DNA of 6,575 nucleotides. Origin: JBEIFW01 sp044370695. Its GTDB lineage: Bacteria; Actinomycetota; Acidimicrobiia; Acidimicrobiales; Ilumatobacteraceae. Below are positions 1-5,934 of the stretch, piece by piece. The notes beneath the pieces were generated by a model. It was not told where the DNA came from and ran no database searches. It saw nothing but the letters and a program-made list of their open reading frames with translations. The DNA is taken from contig JBILVB010000192.1 of the NCBI GenBank assembly GCA_044370695.1, positions 1 through 6,575 on the forward strand, in the 5' to 3' direction. The translations under genes and the position numbers were made by a program. Numbering within the stretch: position 1 is the stretch's first letter; each line of letters starts with the position of its first letter.

Positions 1-882
1 TGGACCGGCGTACCCGTGAGCCGGCTGATGGAAGGTGAGATGGCCAAGCTCGTCCGCTTGGAGGAGGTGCTCCACGAGCGGGTGATCGGTCAGGACGAGG
101 CGGTGTCGGCCGTCGCCAACGCCGTTCGGCGAAGCCGGGCGGGCCTGTCGGACCCCCATCGCCCGATCGGGTCGTTCCTGTTCCTCGGCCCGACCGGCGT
201 CGGAAAGACCGAATTGGCCCGCACGCTCGCGGAGTACCTGTTCGACGACGAGCGGGCGATGGTGCGCATCGACATGGGCGAGTACATGGAGAAGCACTCG
301 GTCTCGCGGCTCATCGGTGCGCCCCCCGGTTACGTCGGCTACGACGAGGGCGGGCAGCTCACCGAGGCGGTCCGGCGCCGGCCGTACAGCGTGGTCCTGC
401 TCGACGAGATCGAAAAAGCGCACCCCGACGTGTTCAACGTGCTGTTGCAGGTCCTCGACGACGGACGGCTCACCGACGGGCAGGGTCGCACCGTCGACTT
501 CACCAACGCCGTGTTGATCATGACCTCCAACCTGCCGGGAGATCCGCTGGGCTTCTTCAAGCCGGAGTTCGTCAACCGGATCGACGACATCGTGCGCTTC
601 CGGGCGCTCACCGAGGCCGACCTGTCCCGGATCGTCTCGATCCAACTGGCCCGGGTGGTCGAGCGGCTCGCCGCTCGCCGGATCACCCTGGTGGTCACAC
701 CCGCGGCCGAGGCCCAACTCGCCCGCGAGGGATACGACCCGGCCTTCGGCGCTCGCCCGCTCAAGCGGGTCATCCAGCGGGCGATCGCCGACCGCCTCGC
801 CATCGCCATCCTCGAGGGGCGTTACGGCGAGGGCGACACCGTCACCGTCGACACCGACGGCGGCGAGTTGACGCTGGGCTGA
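1..882 (+). CDS. clpB: ATP-dependent disaggregase ClpB, C-terminal part (5' end outside window)
   Basis: This is the C-terminal 293 residues of the Hsp100 chaperone ClpB, a cytoplasmic hexamer that works with DnaK to pull proteins out of aggregates. The reading frame is open from base 1, where WTGVPVSRLMEGE matches the entry to the second AAA+ domain, so the ATG near base 28 is internal. Visible in fragment numbering are the Walker A loop GPTGVGKT (63-70), the pore loop GYVGYDEGG (110-118), Walker B VVLLDEIEKAH (131-141), sensor 1 TSN (175-177), the arginine finger in NRIDD (192-196) and sensor 2 GARPLKR (250-256). The C-terminal small domain ends in an acidic, Gly-rich tail. The linker between sensor 1 and FKPEF is only seven residues, shorter than in other ClpB proteins I know. 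ClpC and ClpA are less likely because the WTG entry and C-terminus fit ClpB best. The regulatory region lies upstream of the window. Confidence 0.95.
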   Translation, partial: WTGVPVSRLMEGEMAKLVRLEEVLHERVIGQDEAVSAVANAVRRSRAGLSDPHRPIGSFLFLGPTGVGKTELARTLAEYLFDDERAMVRIDMGEYMEKHSVSRLIGAPPGYVGYDEGGQLTEAVRRRPYSVVLLDEIEKAHPDVFNVLLQVLDDGRLTDGQGRTVDFTNAVLIMTSNLPGDPLGFFKPEFVNRIDDIVRFRALTEADLSRIVSIQLARVVERLAARRITLVVTPAAEAQLAREGYDPAFGARPLKRVIQRAIADRLAIAILEGRYGEGDTVTVDTDGGELTLG

Positions 883-900
883 GCGCCGGCGAACTCGGGG

Positions 901-929
901 TTCACAACCGGATCGAAGCGGGGTAACCT
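901..929 (+). promoter_or_regulatory. Putative sigma70-type promoter of the LPxTG protein gene
   Basis: TTCACA at 901-906 (one mismatch to TTGACA) is followed after exactly 17 bp by TAACCT at 924-929, which fits the relaxed actinobacterial -10 pattern TAnnnT. Transcription would start near 935-936, giving a leader of about 26 nt that contains the AGGAGG ribosome site. An alternative -10, TACGCT at 929-934, has no matching -35. The assignment is pattern-based only. Confidence 0.5.
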
Positions 930-940
930 ACGCTTCGATC
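911..940. repeat. Perfect 10-bp inverted repeat with 10-bp spacer, overlapping the promoter
   Basis: GATCGAAGCG (911-920) and CGCTTCGATC (931-940) are exact reverse complements separated by GGGTAACCTA. The spacer holds the proposed -10 box, so a dimeric regulator bound here would cover the core promoter. The 10-10-10 layout recalls CIRCE-type operators, but the arms do not match the CIRCE or HspR (HAIR) sequences. The same bases could instead form a hairpin in read-through RNA from clpB, but no U-run follows, so an intrinsic terminator is less likely. If transcription starts near 935, the LPxTG mRNA would contain only part of one arm and could not fold this hairpin. Confidence 0.6.
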
Positions 941-947
941 ACGTGCT

Positions 948-953
948 AGGAGG
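948..953 (+). promoter_or_regulatory. Strong Shine-Dalgarno AGGAGG that fixes the LPxTG protein start
   Basis: AGGAGG ends 8 nt before ATG 962. A GTG at 953 is also in frame, but it overlaps this ribosome site, so it cannot be the start served by it. ATG 986 has a weaker GAGG at 975-978 and would still leave a usable signal peptide. Confidence 0.75.
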
Positions 954-961
954 TGGCGTCC

Positions 962-1501
962 ATGAGAAGCCGTCGAGGACTACAGATGGCCAAGCGCTCG
1001 GCGTTCGGTCTCACGCTTGCGGGTACGGCCCTGGTCGCGTCCGCCGTGCCGGCGTTCGCCGACTACGGCACGGCACCGACCACCACGGTTGCGCCCTCCA
1101 CGACGGCGGCGCCCCCGGATATCGAGATCGACGATCCCACGGTGTCGCCGGGTCAGGTGGTTGTGCTCACCTCGAGCGGTCATCAGCCTGGCTCGACGGT
1201 GACGTTCTACATCGAGTCGACCCCGACGCTGCTCGGCACGGCGGTCGCCAACTCGCAGGGCATCGCCACCCTCAATGCCACGATCCCGGCAGGGTTCAGT
1301 GGCACGCACACGATCCGGTCCGTCGGTGTCGACGCCTCGGGGAACCCGCTCAACCAGTCGCAGCAGATCGTCGTGACGAGCGGCGGTCTCCCGGCGACGG
1401 GTAGCGACGTGATCGGCCTCGTGGCGATCGGTGCGGTCGTGCTCGCCGGCGGTGCGGCGCTCGTCGTCTTGTCGCGCCGGCGTCGGCCGGTGGCAGTCTG
1501 A
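962..1501 (+). CDS. Secreted LPxTG-anchored surface protein of unknown function
   Basis: This 179-residue protein looks exported and fixed to the cell wall by a sortase. It begins with a basic N-terminus (MRSRRGLQMAKR) and a hydrophobic stretch ending VPAFA, with likely signal peptidase cleavage after residue 33. A short Thr/Pro/Ala-rich linker follows (about 38-52). Residues about 54-140 form one compact domain rich in alternating hydrophobic and Ser/Thr residues, resembling an immunoglobulin-like beta-sandwich (SPGQVVVLTSSGHQPGSTV). The sorting signal is LPATG (143-147), then a hydrophobic helix (about 151-172) and a tail with four consecutive arginines (174-177). No catalytic motif is visible. 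The DUF4012 gene follows closely on the same strand, so the two may be co-transcribed. No sortase gene is in the window. The export and anchoring calls are firm; the function is unknown. Confidence 0.88.
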   Translation: MRSRRGLQMAKRSAFGLTLAGTALVASAVPAFADYGTAPTTTVAPSTTAAPPDIEIDDPTVSPGQVVVLTSSGHQPGSTVTFYIESTPTLLGTAVANSQGIATLNATIPAGFSGTHTIRSVGVDASGNPLNQSQQIVVTSGGLPATGSDVIGLVAIGAVVLAGGAALVVLSRRRRPVAV

Positions 1502-1513
1502 CCGAGCGGTCGC

Positions 1514-1528
1514 CCCGCCCCGGGCGGG
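1514..1528. repeat. GC-rich palindrome just after the LPxTG gene
   Basis: CCCGCCC-C-GGGCGGG is a perfect 7-bp inverted repeat around one base. As RNA it would form at least a 6-bp all-GC stem with a 3-nt loop, starting 13 nt after the LPxTG stop. No U-run follows, so classic intrinsic termination is unlikely. It could stabilise the upstream mRNA end or reduce read-through. If the DUF4012 protein starts at CTG 1498, it is simply coding sequence. Confidence 0.4.
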
Positions 1529-1563
1529 TCCGGCGCTGGCCGTTTCGGCTGGCCATCCTGACG

Positions 1564-3246
1564 ATGATCGTTCTTCCCGCCGCCTGGCTGTGCTGGGCGG
1601 CGTGGAACGTTTTCCAGGGTCTCGAGGCGGCGCGCTCGGCCGAAGCCCGCATCCGGGTGCTGAGCGAGTCCAGCCCGTCGACGTTGGTCAGCGAGGCCAC
1701 CGAGGCGGCCCTCACGGCCGCACAGTCTGACGTCGCCGAAGCGGAGCGGCGGCTCCGGAATCCATTCGTTTCGCCGTTGACCAAGGCGCCGATCATCGGG
1801 CGGAACCTCGAGACCGGCCGGGCGATGGCCGCCTCGGCCAAGCGCCTCGTCGACGCCGCCGTGCCTGCGTGGCGCGAACTCCGGGCCCTGTCGGTCGCCG
1901 GCACCGACGTCCGGGGTGTCGCGTCGGCCGTCACCGACGTACGCCGCATCCTGAGCCCGGTGCTCGCTGCAGTTCGCGCCGCCGACCTCGGGCCGTCGGC
2001 CGACTTGCTCGCCCAGGTCACCGAGGCGCGTGACCAGTTCGAGCGCAAGCTCGAGGAACTCGGCAGCGTCCTCGGCAACGCCGATCGGGTCCTGGCTGCG
2101 CTGGAGAAGATGTCGAGCCGCTCCGGCCGCTATCTGGTCGTCGCCGGCAACAACGCCGAGATGGGCTCGGGCATGGGGCTGTTCTTGTTCCGAGGCGAAC
2201 TGATCGCAGACGGTGGCCGCTTCTCCGTCGGACCGTTCGATCGACCGGACGCGGCATTGAAGTCGTCCGTCGCGCTCCCCGCGGACCTCTCGGCTCGCTG
2301 GGATTCACTCGTGACGGGCAAAGAGCTGTCGACGGTGTCGATGAGTGCCCGGTTCGACCAGGTGGCCGAGGCGTCGGCGGACATCGTCACGGCACAGGGA
2401 CGGGGACCGTACGACGGGGTCGTCTACGTGGACCCGCTGTTCTTGCGAGAGGCGTTGCGGCTGACCGGCCCCGTCGAGGCCTTCGGGGAGCGGGTCACTG
2501 CCGACTCGGTGGTGCAGCTGCTGCTGAGCGACCAGTACGCCGCGCCGGATTTCGAAGAACGTGGTCAGCGCTCGTTGGCGCTCGCGCTGCTCACCCAGTC
2601 GGCCGCCCAGCGATTGCTCAACGAACGGATGGACCCGGTCGAGCTGTTCGAGGTCTTGCGTCGAAGCGCAGACGGTCGCCACCTGATGCTGTGGTCGCGC
2701 GATCCGGTCGAGCAGGCGGGCTGGGAGGCCGCCGGCGCGGCCGGGATGCTGCGGCCTCGGTCGCTGGCGGTGAACCTGTTGAACCGTGGCGCCAACAAGC
2801 TCGACTGGTGGGTCGACATCGATGCCACGATGACCACGAGGGAGGTGGCGAACGGAACCGAGGCCCGGCTCTCGGTGACGGTCACGAACCGAGCCACCGC
2901 CGACCTGCCGCGCTACGTGCTCGGCGACCGCTACAAGGGCGACTACCTGGGGGTGCTGTCGTTCCACGCCCCGGCCCGCTCGACGCTGTCGGCCGACGGT
3001 CATGACGGTCTCCTCGTGCAAGGACCGGACGGTCCGGTGGAGGCGACGGCGGTACTGCTGTGGATCCGTCGGGGGCAGAGCCGCACGGTGACGGCCACGA
3101 TGTACGTCACCCGGAACGGCCCGATCCGCATCGAACCCTCGGCCCGGGCCCGACCGGTGCGATGGACCGTGGACGGCCGCAGCTTCGACGACGCTCGCGC
3201 CCGAACCGTGCCGTTGGCCGCCGGGGCAGCTCCGGTCGCTCGCTGA
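1564..3246 (+). CDS. DUF4012 family membrane-anchored envelope protein
   Basis: From ATG 1564 this is 560 residues with an N-terminal membrane segment (IVLPAAWLCWAAWNVF) and a large domain likely outside the membrane. Family hallmarks of DUF4012 are visible: RYLVVAGNNAEMGSGMGLF (189-207), close to the usual RYLLLFQNNAE..GGF block; DGVVYVDPLF (284-293) with LTGPVE (300-305); LMLWSRD (374-380); and a C-terminal beta-rich region (about 400-525) with alternating hydrophobic strands. A helical region with Ala/Glu repeats (about 20-180) follows the membrane segment. DUF4012 has no established biochemical role; members often occur near surface polysaccharide or envelope genes. ATG 1564 lacks a clear ribosome site and cuts off a basic, hydrophobic stretch (RRWPFRLAILT) encoded in frame just upstream. 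No ATG, GTG or TTG exists upstream in that frame before a stop at 1402-1404; CTG 1498, overlapping the previous stop, is the alternative. Family call firm; start uncertain. Confidence 0.85.
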   Translation: MIVLPAAWLCWAAWNVFQGLEAARSAEARIRVLSESSPSTLVSEATEAALTAAQSDVAEAERRLRNPFVSPLTKAPIIGRNLETGRAMAASAKRLVDAAVPAWRELRALSVAGTDVRGVASAVTDVRRILSPVLAAVRAADLGPSADLLAQVTEARDQFERKLEELGSVLGNADRVLAALEKMSSRSGRYLVVAGNNAEMGSGMGLFLFRGELIADGGRFSVGPFDRPDAALKSSVALPADLSARWDSLVTGKELSTVSMSARFDQVAEASADIVTAQGRGPYDGVVYVDPLFLREALRLTGPVEAFGERVTADSVVQLLLSDQYAAPDFEERGQRSLALALLTQSAAQRLLNERMDPVELFEVLRRSADGRHLMLWSRDPVEQAGWEAAGAAGMLRPRSLAVNLLNRGANKLDWWVDIDATMTTREVANGTEARLSVTVTNRATADLPRYVLGDRYKGDYLGVLSFHAPARSTLSADGHDGLLVQGPDGPVEATAVLLWIRRGQSRTVTATMYVTRNGPIRIEPSARARPVRWTVDGRSFDDARARTVPLAAGAAPVAR

Positions 3247-3248
3247 CC

Positions 3249-3264
3249 CCCGGTTCGCCCCGGG
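3249..3264 (+). terminator. Weak GC hairpin after the DUF4012 gene
   Basis: CCCGG (3249-3253) pairs with CCGGG (3260-3264) across a 6-nt loop, starting three bases after the stop codon. There is no U-run, so this is at best a weak or factor-dependent terminator. In sequence this GC-rich such short stems also arise by chance. Confidence 0.2.
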
Positions 3265-3284
3265 CCGGAGCACCGACGGATCGC

Positions 3285-3311
3285 TACGCTCGCCGGGTCC
3301 TGCCGAGGAGG
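3285..3311 (+). promoter_or_regulatory. Possible -10 box and ribosome site of purA
   Basis: TACGCT (3285-3290) fits the TAnnnT pattern but has no recognisable -35 at the proper distance. The same heptamer CTACGCT occurs upstream of the LPxTG gene at 928-934. GAGGAGG at 3305-3311 is a near-perfect Shine-Dalgarno, 5 nt before the GTG start at 3317. The ribosome site is well supported; the promoter is weak. Only 70 bp separate purA from the DUF4012 stop, so read-through is also possible. Confidence 0.4.
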
Positions 3312-3316
3312 TCGCC

Positions 3317-4588
3317 GTGCCCGTAACCGTCGTCGTCGGCACCCAGTGGGGTGACGAGGGCAAGGCCAAGCTCATCGACCAACTCGCCGCCGAGGCCGAG
3401 ATCGTGGTCCGCTACCAGGGCGGGCACAACGCCGGCCACACCGTGGTGGCCAACGGACGCCGCTTCGCACTCCAGCTCGTTCCGTCCGGGGTGCTCCACG
3501 ACCGGGTGGTGCCGGTGATCGGCAACGGCGTCGTGGTCGATCCGGTCGCACTGCTCGCCGAGATCGACCGGCTGGAAGCTGCCGGCGTGTCCTGCGCCCG
3601 CCTGCAGGTGTCGAGCCGGGCCCACCTGATCCTGCCGTGGCACCAGGCCCTCGACGCCGCCCACGAGGCCCGGCGAGGCGATGCCCAGATCGGCACGACG
3701 CTCAAGGGGATCGGACCCGCCTACGCCGACAAGGCCCGGCGGGTCGGGCTGCGGGCCGGCGACCTCGCCGATCGTCGGGCGTACGCCCTCGCCGTTGCCG
3801 ATGCGTGCCGGCTCGCCAACGCAGAGCTCGTCAGCCTGGGCGGCGCACCGCTGGACGTCGGCGAGCAGGTGGAGGCCGCCCTGGCCCACGCCGAGCGGGT
3901 CGCGCCCTACGTCACCGACACGGTCAGCTACCTCCACGACGCCGTCGAGCGCGATGCCGCCGTGCTGCTGGAGGGGGCGCAGGCGACGTTCCTCGACCTC
4001 GACCACGGCACGTACCCGTACGTGACGTCGTCGAACCCGACGGCGGGATATGCCGCCGTCGGCAGCGGGATCGGCCCCCGGCACCTCGCCCGGATCGTGG
4101 GGATCGCCAAGGCCTACTGCACCCGGGTGGGGGCCGGGCCGTTCCCCACCGAGGCGCATGGCGAGGCCGGCGACGTGCTCGTCGAGCGGGGCCACGAGTT
4201 CGGCACGGTGACCGGTCGGCGGCGCCGGCCGGGGTGGTTCGACGCCGTCATGCTGCGCCACGCCGTGCGGCTCAACAGCCTCACCGAGGTGGCGGTGACC
4301 AAGCTCGACGTGCTCGACACCTTCGACACCGTTCGGCTCTGTGTCGGCTACGAGCGCGACGGGGCGCCCCTGCGGACGTACCCCGATCGACTCGCCGCGC
4401 TCGCCGCCGTGACGCCGGTGTACCAGGACTTCCCGGGATGGCGCACCGACCTGACCGGCTGCAGAACCTGGGACGAACTGCCGCCGGCGGCCCGAACGTA
4501 CGTCGAGGCGCTCGAGCGCGAGATCGGGGTGCCGGTCCGGTACGTCGGCGTCGGGCCCGATCGCGAGCAGGTCATCACGCGCGCATGA
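3317..4588 (+). CDS. purA: Adenylosuccinate synthetase PurA
   Basis: This 423-residue cytoplasmic enzyme joins IMP and aspartate using GTP to make adenylosuccinate, the first committed step from IMP to AMP. Length is normal for the family (about 425-432). The N-terminal loop GTQWGDEGKAK (8-18) holds the catalytic Asp13 and Lys16, and GHNAGH (36-41) holds His41. Further blocks are IGTT (125-128), RVGLR (142-146) for the neighbouring-subunit arginine, EGAQAT (219-224), VTSSN (236-240), TGRRRRPGW (299-307), the guanine-binding TKLD (328-331) and VGPDREQ (412-418). Several normally invariant positions differ: Ala17 replaces Gly in GDEGKGK, Ala223 replaces Gly in GAQGT, and LK (129-130) stands where GR or similar is usual. 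Catalytic residues are intact, so I expect an active enzyme. The start is GTG 3317 behind GAGGAGG. Its stop overlaps the purB start. Confidence 0.95.
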   Translation: MPVTVVVGTQWGDEGKAKLIDQLAAEAEIVVRYQGGHNAGHTVVANGRRFALQLVPSGVLHDRVVPVIGNGVVVDPVALLAEIDRLEAAGVSCARLQVSSRAHLILPWHQALDAAHEARRGDAQIGTTLKGIGPAYADKARRVGLRAGDLADRRAYALAVADACRLANAELVSLGGAPLDVGEQVEAALAHAERVAPYVTDTVSYLHDAVERDAAVLLEGAQATFLDLDHGTYPYVTSSNPTAGYAAVGSGIGPRHLARIVGIAKAYCTRVGAGPFPTEAHGEAGDVLVERGHEFGTVTGRRRRPGWFDAVMLRHAVRLNSLTEVAVTKLDVLDTFDTVRLCVGYERDGAPLRTYPDRLAALAAVTPVYQDFPGWRTDLTGCRTWDELPPAARTYVEALEREIGVPVRYVGVGPDREQVITRA

Positions 4589-5934
4589 TCCCCCGCTACC
4601 AGCTCCCCGAGATCGCCGCAGTCTTCACCGACGAGTCGCGCTTCGGCCGCTACCTCGAGATCGAGCTGCTGGCCACCGAGGCCTGGGCCGAACTCGGCGT
4701 CGTCCCCGGCGCAGCGGCGGTCGCGTGCCGGGAGCGGGCGCCGATCGTCGACGCAGCGTTCGTCGCAGCCGTCGCCGAACGCGAGCGCGTGACCAACCAC
4801 GACGTCGCCGCGTTCGTCGACGTCGCCCAGGCTGCCATCGGCATGCCCGAGGGCGCCTGGCTCCACTACGGCCTCACCTCCTCCGACGTCGTCGACACCG
4901 CGTGGTGCTGGATGCTGCGCGACGCGTGCGACCTCTTGGCCGACGCTGCGGGCGAGCTGTTCGACACGCTGTACGAACTCGCCGGCCGTCACCGCAACAC
5001 CGTCACCATCGGCCGGACCCACGGGATCCATGCGGAGCCGACGACCTTCGGCACCAAGTGCGCCCTGTGGGCCCTGCAGGTCGGCCGGGACCTCGATCGG
5101 ATCGCCGCCGCCCGGACGGCCGTCGCCGTCGGCAAGCTGTCCGGCGCAGTCGGGACCTACTCGAACATCGACCCGGCGATCGAAGCGTCCGTGTGCGCCC
5201 GCCTCGGGCTCGTGCCGACCCCGGCGACGCAGGTGGTCGCCCGCGACCGGCATGCGCAGTTCCTCTATGCCTGCGCTGCGCTGGGCACGACCGTCGAGAC
5301 CGTCGCGATCGAGTTGCGCCACCTGCAGCGCACCGAGGTGCGGGAGGTCGAGGAGGGGTTCTCGGCCGGGCAGAAGGGCTCGTCGGCCATGCCGCACAAG
5401 CGGAATCCGATCTCGGCGGAGACCTTGTCCGGGTTGGCCCGGGTGTTGCGATCGAACCTGCTGGCCGGACTCGAGGACGTCGCGCTCTGGCACGAGCGGG
5501 ACATCTCCCACTCCTCGGTCGAGCGGCTCGTGCTCCCGGATTCGGCGCAGCTGGCGTATTACGTGTGTCGCCGGGCCGCTCGCCTGCTGCGGGGGCTTCG
5601 CATCGACGCCGAGCGGATGCGGCAGAACCTCGACGCAGGCCTCGGGCTGTCGTTCTCGCAGCCTGTGCTCCTCGCGCTCGTCGATGCCGGGATGGCGCGC
5701 GACGACGCCTACCGGATCGTGCAGGAGGATGCTCGGACGGCCTGGGAACGCCACGTGCCGTTCCAGGACGTCCTCGCCGCCGACGCCCGCATCACCGTGG
5801 CGCCGGCCGTCCTCGACCAGGCCTTCGACCTCGACCGGGCGCTTGCGGGCATCGGCCCCACGTTCGACGCGCTCGAGGAGCGTGCCACCGCCCGGGCCGC
5901 CGCCGGTACGGGATCGAGGCCGGTCAGCGGGTGA
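4585..5934 (+). CDS. purB: Adenylosuccinate lyase PurB
   Basis: This 449-residue enzyme of the fumarase/aspartase superfamily releases fumarate from adenylosuccinate to give AMP, and from SAICAR to give AICAR earlier in purine synthesis. It is expected to be a cytoplasmic homotetramer with composite active sites. Visible motifs are HYGLTSSD (94-101), GRTHGIHAEP (143-152) with the likely catalytic histidine, the family signature GSSAMPHKRNP (265-275) on the flexible loop carrying the catalytic serine, and HERDISHSSVER (303-314). It is a little longer than the B. subtilis enzyme (431), with an Ala/Gly-rich tail of about 15 residues. The start is ATG 4585, whose last two bases plus the next A form the purA stop (ATGA), so translation is probably coupled. 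No separate Shine-Dalgarno is seen. The frame stays open far upstream inside purA, but that stretch has no family similarity. The 3' end overlaps the convergent minus-strand gene by 11 bp. Confidence 0.95.
   Translation: MIPRYQLPEIAAVFTDESRFGRYLEIELLATEAWAELGVVPGAAAVACRERAPIVDAAFVAAVAERERVTNHDVAAFVDVAQAAIGMPEGAWLHYGLTSSDVVDTAWCWMLRDACDLLADAAGELFDTLYELAGRHRNTVTIGRTHGIHAEPTTFGTKCALWALQVGRDLDRIAAARTAVAVGKLSGAVGTYSNIDPAIEASVCARLGLVPTPATQVVARDRHAQFLYACAALGTTVETVAIELRHLQRTEVREVEEGFSAGQKGSSAMPHKRNPISAETLSGLARVLRSNLLAGLEDVALWHERDISHSSVERLVLPDSAQLAYYVCRRAARLLRGLRIDAERMRQNLDAGLGLSFSQPVLLALVDAGMARDDAYRIVQEDARTAWERHVPFQDVLAADARITVAPAVLDQAFDLDRALAGIGPTFDALEERATARAAAGTGSRPVSG

Noticed and set aside
911..940. 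Intrinsic terminator of clpB
   Set aside because: The stem is perfect but the loop is 10 nt and no U-run follows on either strand; the overlap with a good promoter favours an operator, though a terminator role is not excluded.
1350..2078. 242-residue minus-strand open frame
   Set aside because: It is Arg/Ser/Ala-rich noise opposite the LPxTG and DUF4012 genes.
2305..3375. 356-residue minus-strand open frame opposite the DUF4012 gene
   Set aside because: It crosses the purA start, is Arg/Gly/His-rich without motifs, and conflicts with the DUF4012 blocks on the plus strand.
3284..4261. 325-residue minus-strand open frame opposite purA
   Set aside because: It mirrors purA codon structure and has no recognisable domain; PurA motifs cover the same bases.
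3637..4584. Long open extension of the purB frame upstream through purA
   Set aside because: It runs over purA in another frame, is extremely Arg/Pro/Gly-rich with no family resemblance, and PurB similarity begins at ATG 4585.
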